Below, one piece after another: positions 10,919 to 20,700 of a stretch of 61,190 nt of DNA. The notes under the pieces were generated by a model. That model saw nothing but the letters and a program-made list of their open reading frames with translations. It had not been told where the DNA came from and ran no database searches. The stretch lies in contig NZ_JMTM01000006.1 of the NCBI RefSeq assembly GCF_001662485.1, positions 1 through 61,190 of the forward strand. Reading direction: 5' to 3'. A program made the position numbers and the translations under genes. Within the stretch, counting starts at the first letter, position 1. Every line of letters begins with the position of its first letter. Source of the stretch: Flavobacterium succinicans (GTDB taxonomy: Bacteria; Bacteroidota; Bacteroidia; Flavobacteriales; Flavobacteriaceae).

Positions 10919-10980
10919 TTACCGCAAATTCGCAAATTTTAAAATAGTCATAATTGAAGTAATTTGCGAATTTGCGGTAA
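10919..10980. repeat. Perfect 20-bp inverted repeat with CGCAAATT motif
   Basis: TTACCGCAAATTCGCAAATT (10919-10938) is exactly complementary to 10961-10980 across a 22-bp loop. Each arm carries CGCAAATT twice in part. There is no T tract and the sucC terminator is 64 bp upstream, so it is not needed as a terminator. It resembles dispersed intergenic elements I recall from Flavobacterium genomes. Confidence 0.75.
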
Positions 10981-11022
10981 AAATTTGGAGTCCAATCTTT
11001 TTGAATTTCAGTTTGTTGTGGT

Positions 11023-11679
11023 TTAGCTTCCTATGTTTTGAAGTTCATCCGATTCGTAAATGGTGTAGCCTTTTACGTTCGATTGTGCCAAATGATAAAT
11101 GGCTCTGGCGACAGTAGAACTTTCGATAGGGTGGTATTTTTTTAAGCTTCCAAATAGTAGAAAAGAAAATCCTTTTGAGAAAAAAGCACCTATTTTTTCT
11201 CCTAATCTAAACTCAGAGCGATGTCCTAGTAATAATGAAGGTCTAACAATGACAGCGGTTTCAAAATTAGCTTTGGTTAATGCTGCTTCCATTTCTCCTT
11301 TGGTTTTTAAATAGAAGTTGTTCGAGTCTTTGTTGGCGCCCAAAGAGGAAACAATCAGGAATTGTTTTATGTTATTCGTCTTTGCAATTTTTGAAAATGC
11401 AATTGGATATTCGTAATCTACTTTTCGAAAGGCGGATTGGCTTCCTGCTTTTTTAATTGTGGTACCGATGGTGCAAAATAAATCATCGCCTTTCACCAAA
11501 TGCTGATAAGTTTCGGGAGCATCAAAGTTGATGATGTGTTGCTCTAGTTTGGGATGTGATTTTCCAGATTCTCTTTTTACAAAAATGACAACTTTTTGAT
11601 AGTGTTCACTTTCTAAGAGTACATCTACTAGTTGCGAACCAATAAGCCCCGTACTGCCAATAACTAGAGCTGTTTTCAT
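11023..11679 (-). CDS. NAD(P)-binding Rossmann-fold protein, HTATIP2-like / atypical SDR
   Basis: 218 aa, cytoplasmic, no signal peptide. The N-terminal GSTGLIGSQL (residues 8-17) is the dinucleotide-binding loop of NmrA-like atypical short-chain dehydrogenases. LFCTIGTT, FLIVSSLGA and VRPSLLLGHRSEF follow the pattern of HTATIP2/YbjT-type proteins. The usual catalytic YxxxK is weak (YLKTK near the SSLG motif), so it may be a redox sensor or reductase of unknown substrate. The start overlaps the stop of the DUF1456 gene by one base (TAATG), so the two are translationally coupled. Confidence 0.75.
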   Translation of the reverse strand: MKTALVIGSTGLIGSQLVDVLLESEHYQKVVIFVKRESGKSHPKLEQHIINFDAPETYQHLVKGDDLFCTIGTTIKKAGSQSAFRKVDYEYPIAFSKIAKTNNIKQFLIVSSLGANKDSNNFYLKTKGEMEAALTKANFETAVIVRPSLLLGHRSEFRLGEKIGAFFSKGFSFLLFGSLKKYHPIESSTVARAIYHLAQSNVKGYTIYESDELQNIGS

Positions 11680-12131
11680 TATGATTTTTTATGCTTGCCG
11701 TTGTTAAATTTTACTTTTTCTACCACTTGAATTTTTGGAGCAGCTGATTTATTACTTTTTTTGAAAGGTTTTTTGCTCGCTGGCTTTTTGTCTCCTCGAC
11801 TTTGTTCTGCATCTTTTGGTTTGGCTTTGAACTCTGGTCGTTTTGCAGTTCCGTCTTTTGCTGGGATTTCAGCTCTGTGTTTGGCTAAAACTTCAGTAGG
11901 TACTTTTGGGCTTTCTTTGGTGCCACGTAAGTGAATTACTAATCCGTTAAGGAAATTACGCAATACTTGGTCGCCACATTCCATGTAGTTTTCGTGTTTT
12001 TCATCTCGAAAGAAAGCGCCCAATTCGGATTTTGAGATTCTGAAATCTACTAGTTCTAGGATTTCTACTATTTGATCGTCACGCAACATTAAGGCTACGC
12101 GTAATTTTTTGAAAATATCGTTGTTGGTCAT
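11679..12131 (-). CDS. DUF1456 family protein (YehS-like) with basic tail
   Basis: 150 aa. Residues 1-70 match the DUF1456/YehS pattern, with the phrases LRVALMLRDDQIVEIL, ISKSELGAFFRDEKHENY and CGDQVLRNFLNGLVIHLRG. E. coli YehS carries two such repeats, and here only one and part of a second are clear. Residues 85-150 are low-complexity and lysine-rich, as in a nucleic-acid-binding tail. Family function is unknown. It is the first gene of a two-gene unit with the Rossmann-fold protein. Confidence 0.8.
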   Translation of the reverse strand: MTNNDIFKKLRVALMLRDDQIVEILELVDFRISKSELGAFFRDEKHENYMECGDQVLRNFLNGLVIHLRGTKESPKVPTEVLAKHRAEIPAKDGTAKRPEFKAKPKDAEQSRGDKKPASKKPFKKSNKSAAPKIQVVEKVKFNNGKHKKS

Positions 12132-12227
12132 ATTCTTTTAATTTTTTACAAAGGTACAGTTTAAAAATAGAGAGACGTTATATTCGAGTCTGAATTTGAT
12201 GTTTACAAAGAGGCTAGATGTTTCCCT

Positions 12228-12300
12228 TTAGCCCCGGTAGTAGCGGCATCCTTTGCTTTTTTTTCTTTAAAAAAGCAAAGATATAGCGGATGACGGGTTC
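12228..12300 (+). ncRNA. Flavo-1-like structured element, copy A
   Basis: AGCGGCATCC, a hairpin, then AGATATAGCGGA. Here the hairpin is A/T-rich (CTTTGCTTTTTT near 12251-12262 with its complement near 12269-12280). An outer CCCG (12233-12236) can pair with CGGG (12294-12297). The same flanks with a different hairpin occur at 34.1 and 42.4 kb. It sits in the gap between two minus-strand genes but points the other way. Family assignment is from memory of the Flavo-1 motif. Confidence 0.6.
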
Positions 12301-12338
12301 TATGATGGCATAAAAGCTTTTTTTTCTGCTCCTAAAAC

Positions 12339-13367
12339 CTATGAAAAGGAATTTAAAACTTGAACTAGCTGGTCAAGGTCTTCTTTTTGATGATTGGCCG
12401 AAATGACGATTCGGTTCAAGGTTTTTTGGTCTGAAGGATAATCAAAATGGGTGATTACGATTTTGTTTTGCAACAATATATCGTAGCTCTTGTTCCAATC
12501 TAAGTAAATGGAAGGATAGTTTGCGGTGAAATTGATTTTGGGATTGGGTTGTAAATGTTGAGTGAGATAGTTTAAGTTGTCTTGTAATTTTTGACGTTGC
12601 TTTTGCACTAAATGCCCAGTTTCGGCAAGGGTTTGTACATAGGCAGGATTCATTCCAGCGGCCGCGACAAAGGTGTCATAATTTTTGATTTGCTGAATAA
12701 AATTGGAGTCACTAGCAGTTACCCCGCCTGTTAATCCAAAAGCTTTGCCAAGTGAGGCGACCAAAATTTTGCGTTTGATGTTAGGATTGGGGATACTCGA
12801 ATAAATTCCTGACCCGTTTTTGCCTAGGATTCCGATAGAATGTGATTCGTCTATGACCAAAGTGATTTCTTTGTGAGAAGGGATGCTATCGAGAATTTTT
12901 AGGTTTATGGGTTGGGTTTCTAATGATGGTACGGCATCTGTGAGCAGGGTAATTTTTTCTTTTTTTGCATCTAAAATTCTAGGGTTTAATTGATTGTTTA
13001 TAAATAGAGGCAGACTGTCTTTTCTTTGAATAGCAGGATGCGAATTTGGGAAATGGTAAAAAACATCGGTGCTTGTGCTTAAAAAATCTATAGTTATTTT
13101 TCCTGCCAGCATTCCTGATGAAGCGGTAAGTACTGCTTCGGATTGAATAAAATTTGCCAGAAAGGTTTCTCCCGTTTCGTAGGCGCTTAATTGGACGTTT
13201 GCGTTTCTTGAACTTCCGTATGCGGTGCCCCAACGCTGGATATTTTTGAAGATAATTTCTTGAAATTCGGGTAAAGTTGGTAAACCAAGATAAGCCGTTC
13301 CTCCAAAATAAAGGAACGTTTCTTGGTTGATTTCGATTACGCGATTGGGAAATTGATTGACTTTCAT
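12339..13367 (-). CDS. PLP-dependent aminotransferase class I/II, AONS/KBL-like
   Basis: 342 aa, cytoplasmic fold-type I PLP enzyme of the alpha-oxoamine synthase group. Seen: YFGGTAYLGL (where AONS has NYLGL), GTAYGSSRNANVQL, the cofactor Asp173/His176 in VIDESHSIG and PLP lysine Lys208 in ASLGKAFG. It is about 40-50 residues shorter than BioF or Kbl, with a short N terminus. It starts 5 bp after the epimerase gene and shares its operon, so a role in amino acid or muropeptide metabolism is more likely than biotin synthesis. The acyl-CoA or other partner cannot be named from sequence. Confidence 0.75.
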   Translation of the reverse strand: MKVNQFPNRVIEINQETFLYFGGTAYLGLPTLPEFQEIIFKNIQRWGTAYGSSRNANVQLSAYETGETFLANFIQSEAVLTASSGMLAGKITIDFLSTSTDVFYHFPNSHPAIQRKDSLPLFINNQLNPRILDAKKEKITLLTDAVPSLETQPINLKILDSIPSHKEITLVIDESHSIGILGKNGSGIYSSIPNPNIKRKILVASLGKAFGLTGGVTASDSNFIQQIKNYDTFVAAAGMNPAYVQTLAETGHLVQKQRQKLQDNLNYLTQHLQPNPKINFTANYPSIYLDWNKSYDILLQNKIVITHFDYPSDQKTLNRIVISANHQKEDLDQLVQVLNSFS

Positions 13368-13372
13368 AGGAA

Positions 13373-14383
13373 TTATAAAAGTGTCACTCCAGTTCCGTTT
13401 CCGTCTGGGTAATCAATTTTGCCATAATTAATGGTTACTCCTGTAGCAATATCTTTATCTAATAGTAGCGCTCCGTCCATATCTACGTAATCTAGTAGTG
13501 GTAGTAGGTGGGCTATGGCTGAGATGCCTACTGTAGATTCTGTCATACAACCTACCATAGTTTTTAGTCCTAGTTTTTTGGCTTCTTCTAACATACGTTT
13601 GCCTGGAGTAAGACCGCCACATTTTACTAATTTGACATTTACACCGTGGAAATGGTTGTGGCATTTGGCTACATCGGATTCGATAATGCAGCTTTCGTCA
13701 GCAATGATGGGCAAAGCGGAGTGTTTGTAGACTTCTTTATGTGCTTCCCAATTATCTGCTTTCATAGGCTGTTCTAAGAATTCCACCCCGAGTTTTTTTA
13801 AAGCTATGGAATTAGAAATGGTTTCTTCAACGCCCCAACCGCAGTTTGCATCGATTCTGAAGATGGCGTCTGTGTGTTTTCGTAATTCGGTTACGATTTC
13901 GATGTCTTCTTGGGTGCCTAATTTAATTTTATAGATAGGCCAAGGGAGTTCTTTCATTTTGGCGACCATTTTCTCAATAGAAGCGATGCCGATGGTGTAA
14001 TCAGTTAAAGGATTTTTATCGGTAGTAAAATTCCAAAGTTCGTATAATTTTTTGCCTTTTTTGCGAGCATATAAATCACTATAAGCCAAGTCTAAAGCAC
14101 AAAGCGCAAACATATCCTCTTTTAAATAAGGATGTACTTTGTTCCAAAATTCTTCGGGAGTTTCGGTTGTTGTGTTTTCTATCAACGAACGAATGTTTTC
14201 CAAATCCGCACGCATCATTGGAACCGTGGTGTGATAATACGGGTTGGAGGTTGCTTCGCCAAATCCTGAGTAGCCTTCGCTTTGCAATTCTACAATTAGT
14301 GAAGGTTGAAAATCGATAGATTCTCTAGAAATGGTGAAGGTGTGTTTTAATTTTAGGTTGTATTCGCGAAGGATTAGTTGCAT
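13373..14383 (-). CDS. Dipeptide epimerase (L-Ala-D/L-Glu epimerase type)
   Basis: Enolase-superfamily enzyme of 336 aa, thought to convert L-Ala-D-Glu from peptidoglycan turnover to L-Ala-L-Glu. All superfamily residues are present: the KxK pair Lys152/Lys154 (YKIKLG), metal ligands Asp178 (RIDANCGWG), Glu204 (EFLEQPM) and Asp229 (IIADES), and the opposite lysine Lys251 (NVKLVKCGG). The Mg-binding residues and two facing lysines fit 1,1-proton transfer at a dipeptide alpha carbon. It lies between an esterase gene 30 bp upstream and a PLP enzyme 5 bp downstream. Specificity for Ala-Glu over other dipeptides is inferred. Confidence 0.88.
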   Translation of the reverse strand: MQLILREYNLKLKHTFTISRESIDFQPSLIVELQSEGYSGFGEATSNPYYHTTVPMMRADLENIRSLIENTTTETPEEFWNKVHPYLKEDMFALCALDLAYSDLYARKKGKKLYELWNFTTDKNPLTDYTIGIASIEKMVAKMKELPWPIYKIKLGTQEDIEIVTELRKHTDAIFRIDANCGWGVEETISNSIALKKLGVEFLEQPMKADNWEAHKEVYKHSALPIIADESCIIESDVAKCHNHFHGVNVKLVKCGGLTPGKRMLEEAKKLGLKTMVGCMTESTVGISAIAHLLPLLDYVDMDGALLLDKDIATGVTINYGKIDYPDGNGTGVTLL

Positions 14384-14413
14384 AACATAAAATTTTACTG
14401 TTCTAAAAAAGGA

Positions 14414-15226
14414 TTAGTAGCCCAACCAAAGTAAGGCTTTTACAAAACCATCTCGCCATAATTTTTCGTTGTGTTGTCCGCCTTTTATTATGGTTTTTTT
14501 ATTCAAATGTTTACAGGAACAACGCTTGGTATTGATGATGTTTTCCATTGTATTCAAGTCTTTTACCATACTATCATCATCGCCTTCTTTGTCTCCACAA
14601 AGGAAATAGTATTTTGCTTTTATCTTTTGGGTTTGTTCTGTTAATGCGATAATATCCTTTCTGTTAATCCAAAAGGCAGGAGAAAAAACGCCTGCTTTGC
14701 CGAAAACTTCGGGATACTTTAGCGTAGCGTAAAAAGCGGTCAAACCACCCAAGGAGCTGCCAATTATTAGCGTATGTGTTTTGTCAGTTTTGGTGCGGTA
14801 TTTTTTGTCGATACTCGGTTTTAAAGTGTTGACAATAAAATCTAAATATTGATTTGCTTTTCCGCCGCCGTATTTTTCGTGAGGATAGGGAGTGAGTTCT
14901 TCCAACCGTTTTTCGTTTCCGTGTTCAATTCCCACTACGATTACTTGTGCGCGTAGACTGTCTAGTTTTTCATCAATATTCCATTCTCCACTATAAGAAG
15001 TTTTAGCATCAAATAAATTTTGGGCATCGGGCATATAAATCACGGAATATTTCTTCTTGGAAGGGCTATAGTTTTTGGGTAAGTAGAGCCAGATTTTTTT
15101 TGTCGTTTGCAACTCTGGAGATACAATACTAAAAGTACTTACTTGAGCAGAAGCAGTGGTTTCCTGTGTCCATCCTTTCGCCACAAGAAAAAAGAAGCAA
15201 AAAAATAGGATTGTTTTTTTAGACAT
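14414..15226 (-). CDS. Secreted alpha/beta-hydrolase, putative esterase (EstD/Fes family)
   Basis: About 270 aa from the ATG at 15226. An in-frame ATG at 15247 exists, but the signal peptide (MSKKTILFFCFFFLVAKGWTQ region) begins at 15226. The mature protein has the esterase-D fold: nucleophile in IIGSSLGGL, acid in CGDKEGDDD and histidine in KGGQHNEKLW. The family includes siderophore and feruloyl esterases. It is the probable first gene of an operon with the epimerase and the PLP enzyme, divergent from the TerB-like gene 56 bp away. Substrate unknown. Confidence 0.8.
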   Translation of the reverse strand: MSKKTILFFCFFFLVAKGWTQETTASAQVSTFSIVSPELQTTKKIWLYLPKNYSPSKKKYSVIYMPDAQNLFDAKTSYSGEWNIDEKLDSLRAQVIVVGIEHGNEKRLEELTPYPHEKYGGGKANQYLDFIVNTLKPSIDKKYRTKTDKTHTLIIGSSLGGLTAFYATLKYPEVFGKAGVFSPAFWINRKDIIALTEQTQKIKAKYYFLCGDKEGDDDSMVKDLNTMENIINTKRCSCKHLNKKTIIKGGQHNEKLWRDGFVKALLWLGY

Positions 15227-15282
15227 AATTGAATTTTGTGGATACATTTAAAAACAATAATTTAGCTAAAAATAAGAAATTG

Positions 15283-15684
15283 ATGAATAGTTTTGAAGAA
15301 AAAAGAAGTTTACTTTTAGAAATGATAAGTTTTTCTATTGTAGACGGAAAATTACATCAACGCGAGTTGGATTTTATTTGGATTGTTGCCAAAGAACTGG
15401 GTTTTACCAAAGCAGAATATTCTGATTTGTTTCATCAAGAGTTACCTCATTTACCAATTAAATCAGAATTTCAGCGTATTCAGCAGTTCTATAGGTTGGC
15501 GCTGATTATGCATTGTGATGGTGTTTTACACGAAAAAGAGTCAGTTGCCATTCGTCAAATAGCCATTGATATGGGGTTAAATCCTGGAGCTACCAAACGA
15601 GTTTTGCAAATGATGCAGGAATCTCCTAATGCTATGATTGATGCTAAAGCACTGTTAGGAATGTTCCAAGAACAACACAATTAA
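15283..15684 (+). CDS. TerB-like (tellurite-resistance-type) domain protein
   Basis: 133 aa, all helical, soluble. I take the ATG at 15283 (MNSFEEKRS); a longer frame from a TTG at 15229 would run into the esterase start. Two acidic helix pairs carry the TerB pattern: ISFSIVDGKLHQRELDFI, then ALIMHCDGVLHEKESVAI, each with D-G-x-(L)-x-x-x-E. These resemble the metal-binding D/E clusters of TerB and DjlA N-terminal domains. Isolated TerB domains are common in Bacteroidota and do not imply tellurite resistance. Its stop overlaps the convergent uvrB stop by 4 bp (TTAA). Confidence 0.75.
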   Translation: MNSFEEKRSLLLEMISFSIVDGKLHQRELDFIWIVAKELGFTKAEYSDLFHQELPHLPIKSEFQRIQQFYRLALIMHCDGVLHEKESVAIRQIAIDMGLNPGATKRVLQMMQESPNAMIDAKALLGMFQEQHN

Positions 15685-17672
15685 GAGAGTTTCTCTTGTA
15701 ATGCTTTTATTTCATCGCGGAACTTGGCAGCTTGCATAAAATCTAAATCTTTTGCGGCTTTTTCCATCGCTTTTCGTTTTTCACGAATTAATTTTTCCAA
15801 TTCTGGTTTTGACAGATAAGCTGTGTCTGGTTCTGCTGCTTTTGCAATAGTATGTCCTAATTCGTATTCCACCAGTGGATTTTTAGTAAAAGCACTATCT
15901 ATTTTTTTATCTAAAGCTTGTGGGACTTTATTGTGTTGAGTGTTGTAATTGATTTGCTTGGTACGGCGATAATTGGTTTCATCGATTGTTTTTTGCATAC
16001 TTGCTGTAATCTTATCGGCATACATTATTGCTTTTCCGTTTAAGTTTCTTGCCGCACGACCAATGGTTTGAGTAAGCGAACGATGACTTCTAAGAAAGCC
16101 TTCTTTGTCGGCATCCAAAATGGCCACCAAAGATACTTCAGGTAAATCCAATCCTTCTCTCAATAAATTGACTCCAATCAATACGTCAAATAATCCTTTT
16201 CGTAAATCTTGCATAATTTCGATACGTTCCAATGTATCTACATCGGAGTGGATATAACGACAACGAATGGAAACTTTGGTCAAGTATTTAGCTAATTCTT
16301 CGGCCATTCTTTTGGTTAAAGTGGTGACCAAAACACGCTCATCTAATTCGCATCGTACTTGTATTTCTTCGATTAAATCATCAATTTGATTCAAACTTGG
16401 ACGAATTTCGATAATCGGGTCTAACAAGCCTGTGGGGCGAATGATTTGCTCTACATAAACACCATCACATTTTTGTAATTCATAATCCGCAGGTGTGGCA
16501 GACACATAAATGACTTGATTTTGCATAGCTTCAAACTCTTCGAATTTCAAAGGTCGGTTGTCCATAGCCGCGGGAAGTCGGAAGCCGTATTCTACCAAGT
16601 TTTCTTTTCTAGAACGGTCGCCACCATACATAGCTTGTACTTGCGACAAAGTCACGTGGCTTTCATCGACTACCAATAAAAAATCATTGGGGAAGTAATC
16701 CAATAAACAGAAAGGCCTTGAGCCCGCTTCTCTTCCGTCAAGGTAACGAGAATAATTTTCAATTCCAGAACAATAGCCCAATTCCCGAATCATCTCCAAA
16801 TCGAAGTTGGTGCGTTCTTCGAGACGTTTGGCTTCTAAATGTTTGCCTATTTCTTTGAAGTAATCCACTTGTTTGACTAAATCTTGTTGGATTTCCCAAA
16901 TGGCATTTTGTAGCACATCTGGCGAAGTCACGAACATATTGGCAGGATAAATCGTCAATTTTTCAAAACGTTCAATGACTTGAGCAGTTTTGGTATCAAA
17001 GCTTTCTATTTCTTCGATTTCATCACCAAAAAAATGAATTCGAAACGCATCATCCGCATAACTTGGATAGACTTCAACCGTATCACCTTTAATTCTGAAA
17101 TTTCCTGGGGTAAATTCGGCTTCGGTTCTAGAATACAAACTTTGTACTAAGCTGTGTAGCAATTTAGTTCTTGAAATCATTTGGTTGACTTCGATGGCAA
17201 TTACGTTCTTTTGAAACTCCACTGGATTCCCAATACCATAAATGCAAGAAACCGAGGCGACCACTATAATATCTCTTCGTCCAGACAATAAAGAGGAAGT
17301 CGTGCTCAAACGCATTTTTTCTAACTCTTCATTGATTGATAAATCTTTTTCTATAAAAACTCCCGTAACGGGCATAAACGCCTCGGGTTGGTAATAATCA
17401 TAATATGACACAAAATATTCCACCGCATTGTTTGGGAAAAACTGTTTGAATTCCGAGTACAATTGCGCGGCCAATGTTTTGTTGTGTGCCAGTATGAGGG
17501 TTGGTTTTTGTACTTCTTGAATGACGTTGGCAACCGTAAATGTTTTTCCAGACCCAGTAACTCCAAGCAGTGTTTGAAATGCTTCACCAGCAAGGATGCC
17601 TTGTGCTAATTTTTCTATCGCTTGAGGTTGGTCACCCGTAGGTTGGTAATCGGATACTACTTGGAAATTCAT
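15681..17672 (-). CDS. uvrB: Excinuclease ABC subunit B
   Basis: Damage-verifying helicase of nucleotide excision repair, working with UvrA and UvrC in the cytoplasm. 663 aa, full length. It has Walker A GVTGSGKT near residues 38-45, the beta-hairpin region SYYDYYQPEAF that inserts into DNA, the DESHVTLSQ Walker B box, helicase motifs GVNLLREGLDLPEVSLV and QTIGRAARN, and a C-terminal UVR motif (KAAKDLDFMQAAKFRDEI) that contacts UvrC. It is monocistronic and convergent with the TerB-like gene. Confidence 0.98.
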   Translation of the reverse strand: MNFQVVSDYQPTGDQPQAIEKLAQGILAGEAFQTLLGVTGSGKTFTVANVIQEVQKPTLILAHNKTLAAQLYSEFKQFFPNNAVEYFVSYYDYYQPEAFMPVTGVFIEKDLSINEELEKMRLSTTSSLLSGRRDIIVVASVSCIYGIGNPVEFQKNVIAIEVNQMISRTKLLHSLVQSLYSRTEAEFTPGNFRIKGDTVEVYPSYADDAFRIHFFGDEIEEIESFDTKTAQVIERFEKLTIYPANMFVTSPDVLQNAIWEIQQDLVKQVDYFKEIGKHLEAKRLEERTNFDLEMIRELGYCSGIENYSRYLDGREAGSRPFCLLDYFPNDFLLVVDESHVTLSQVQAMYGGDRSRKENLVEYGFRLPAAMDNRPLKFEEFEAMQNQVIYVSATPADYELQKCDGVYVEQIIRPTGLLDPIIEIRPSLNQIDDLIEEIQVRCELDERVLVTTLTKRMAEELAKYLTKVSIRCRYIHSDVDTLERIEIMQDLRKGLFDVLIGVNLLREGLDLPEVSLVAILDADKEGFLRSHRSLTQTIGRAARNLNGKAIMYADKITASMQKTIDETNYRRTKQINYNTQHNKVPQALDKKIDSAFTKNPLVEYELGHTIAKAAEPDTAYLSKPELEKLIREKRKAMEKAAKDLDFMQAAKFRDEIKALQEKLS

Positions 17673-17750
17673 TTATTTAAGAAGCAAAGTTTTAGAGCAG
17701 TAAAGGTACAAAGTTTGAATTCTTTTTTTGCCAAAGTTTTAGTCAAAAAA

Positions 17751-17778
17751 AAACCATCCTGTTTTAAGAGGATGGTTT
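17751..17778 (-). terminator. Terminator of the STN-type TonB receptor gene
   Basis: AAACCATCCT (17751-17760) pairs with AGGATGGTTT (17769-17778), followed on the minus strand by a T run. It lies 20 bp past the receptor stop codon. Confidence 0.9.
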
Positions 17779-17798
17779 AATCTCAAAAAAAAAAGTAT

Positions 17799-20700
17799 TT
17801 AGAAATTGAAATTTAATCTTGCAAAAAGGAAACGACCATTTTGACCAAATTGAGATACATTTCTAGAATAAACAAATTGATCTGCATTTGATAAATCTAT
17901 AGTTGAATTTGTTGTAGGATAGGTAATTTCACCATTTGTTAAAACCGCGTTAGGTCTTTTTGCGGAAACAGGACCATAGTTTTTACTCGGATACACATCA
18001 AATAAATTATTAGCTCCTAATGTGATTTTTATTCCTTTATGTACTTCGTATCCAACAGATAAATCGGTAATTATTCTTCCACTCCAAATTGGGTGCTCGT
18101 TTTCTACAGCTCTACCGTTTACAATGGTTGCTCCAACCAATCCATCTCCATTAACATCTACTGTATTAGGGTCTGTTACCTGTCCGAAATATACATTTCT
18201 TAAGAAAACTTCTAATTTTTTGTAAGAAAAATTATTCATCAATGATGCTTTAAATCTTGGAATAGCTTCTTCTAAGTAAACTCTACTCATTTCAGAATAA
18301 TACCTGTTTAAGTTTGCTGCTTGCGAAAGTTGTTCAGAAGCTTTTATATCTCCAATTTTTCTAGTTTGCGATTGTGTAAGTGCTAAATCTGAATTTAACG
18401 TTACATTTCCTAAATTTGCTTTATGAGAAATAACGGCTTCAATTCCTTTTGTTTCTGTATTAATAGCATTAGCAAAAAATGTTGCAGCAGTTGCATTGGC
18501 AGAAGAAAACAAACTTGCATTTGTTGCATCTGGAGCAAATTGGTCTGTTAAAACTACTCGATCATCAATAGTAATTAAATATCCATCAACTGTAAAAGTT
18601 AAATTGGCTGAAGGAATTTTTGAAGTAAAACCAGCAGAATAACTTCTTGATTCTTCTTGTTTTAGTGTTGGAATTCCTAAGTTTCGTGCAAGTGAAGTAT
18701 CATTAGAAAACGTTCCAACTTCAAAAGGAACTCCACCAACAAATTGTGTACTTGTGGCATTAAAATACAACTGAGCCAATGAAGGAGCTCTAAAGCCAGT
18801 AGCATGAGCAGCTCTTAAAGCAAAATTATCTGATACTTTATATCTAGAAGCAATTTTGTAATTGAAAGTTGATCCAAAATCCGAATAATTTTCAAAACGT
18901 ATCGCAGCACTTACTAAGAGTTTTTCGGTTATATCCAATTCAGAATCTAAGTACAAAGCAAATGAATTTCTGCCTTTATCCGTTTGATTTGCAGGTCTAA
19001 ATCCAGGGAAAACCTGAGCTCCACCCGGTCTTCCACTACCAAAGAAATCTGTTGGTTTAAGATTATTTGCTGTGGTAGCGGTTTGAATGTTACCATTAAT
19101 ATCATACAACGCATAAGAAGCTTCTTCACCTGGGTTGATTTTATAGTTTTCATGTCTGTATTCAGCACCAAAAGCAATATTTAATCCGCTTAAATAATCT
19201 ACATTTTTAGTAAAATCAAGATTGGTAGTGTTTTGACTGAAGCCTAATCCACCTGCATCAAAAGATGTTTTGGATGGGTAGACACTACTTGCATTTACGG
19301 TATTCATAATGGTGTAATCGAAAGTGTTTCTTCCAAAAGTATTAGAAAGATCAAAATCAAGTGTTCCTAATTTTCCCTTAACACCTGCTGCAAAAGAAAT
19401 GTCTTTTACTTTTGAATCAATTTCTGGTAAAAATCCATTTATAAAAATAGAGGTCGCTGTTCTGTTTTGATTAGGTCTTCTGTAAAATCCAGCAGCATTA
19501 CCATTTCTATGTGAATATCCTCCAAACGCATAGGCTCTTATATTGTCTGTAAGCCCAAATTCTGAGTTTAAGAAAAACTGCACACTAGTTAGTTCAGATT
19601 GCCCCACTCTCATGTTAAAATCTTTTCTATTTAAACCACGAGCGGCTAGTTCGTTATCAGTTACATCAAAATTTAATGCAGTTTGCATTGCTCCAATTGT
19701 AGTAGCATTTGCAATAGCAGTTTGTTGTGCGGGTGTAAAATAAGAAACACTTGGTGCAAAATTTTTGATATGTCCTAGTATAGTGGCGCTGTTAGGGGTG
19801 TTGGTAATGTTTCCAAATAACGAAGAAATGTTAATTCCTTTGTCCATAGCTCTTCCTTCTATAGCATTATAAGCGTTAAAAATGGTTCCTGTGGTAGTGC
19901 CTGCTCTGCTCGTTAAATCTCTTTTTTGAAAAGATCCAGTAAAGTTAATAAAACCATCTTTAAAAATTTTGGTTCCATAGTTAAGGTCTAGTTGTGTTTT
20001 AAAACCATCGGAACCTCCTGTATTGTCATTCGCTCCTTCACTAAAATTTGCTCCGGCAGTTACGTTGGCTTGGAGTTTACCAGTTCCTTTTTTCATGACT
20101 AAATTGATTACCCCAGCAATAGCATCAGAGCCGTATTGTGCAGCAGCACCGTCTCTAAGAACTTCTAGTCTATCAATCGCAAATGAAGGAATAGAGTTTA
20201 AATCTGTACCTACACTTCCTCTACCAGGTGTTCCGTTTACGTTTACTAAAGACGAAGTATGTCTTCTTTTTCCGTTTAACAAAACAAGCACTTGATCTGG
20301 GCCAAGACCTCTTAATTGAGCTGGGTCGATGTGGTCAGTACCATCAGCTACAGTTGTGGAATTAGAAGTAAATGAAGGGGCAACGTAATTTAAAATTTGA
20401 GTTAAATCTGTTTGCGGTGTTGCAGATGCCGTAGAGCTTAAATTGATTACATCAATAGCTACTGGAGTGTCAAGAGCTACCCTCCCTTTTTTTCTAGAGC
20501 CTACTACGACTACATCTTTTAGTGTTTCTCCGCTTCCTGTTAAAGTAACGTTTACTGTGGTTTCTTTTATAGTTACTGTTTTAGTTTCAAGTCCTACATA
20601 TGAAAATTGTAATACATCTCCAATTTCAGCACTGATGGAATAGTTCCCTTCAAAATCTGTTGTTGTGCCTTTTGAAGTTCCTTTTACAAGGATAGTTACG

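Noticed and set aside
12339..13367. Biotin synthesis enzyme BioF
   Set aside because: Shorter than BioF and with no bio genes nearby; assigned to the family only.
15283..15684. Tellurite-resistance operon
   Set aside because: A lone TerB-like domain without TerC, TerD or TerZ neighbours is not a resistance locus.
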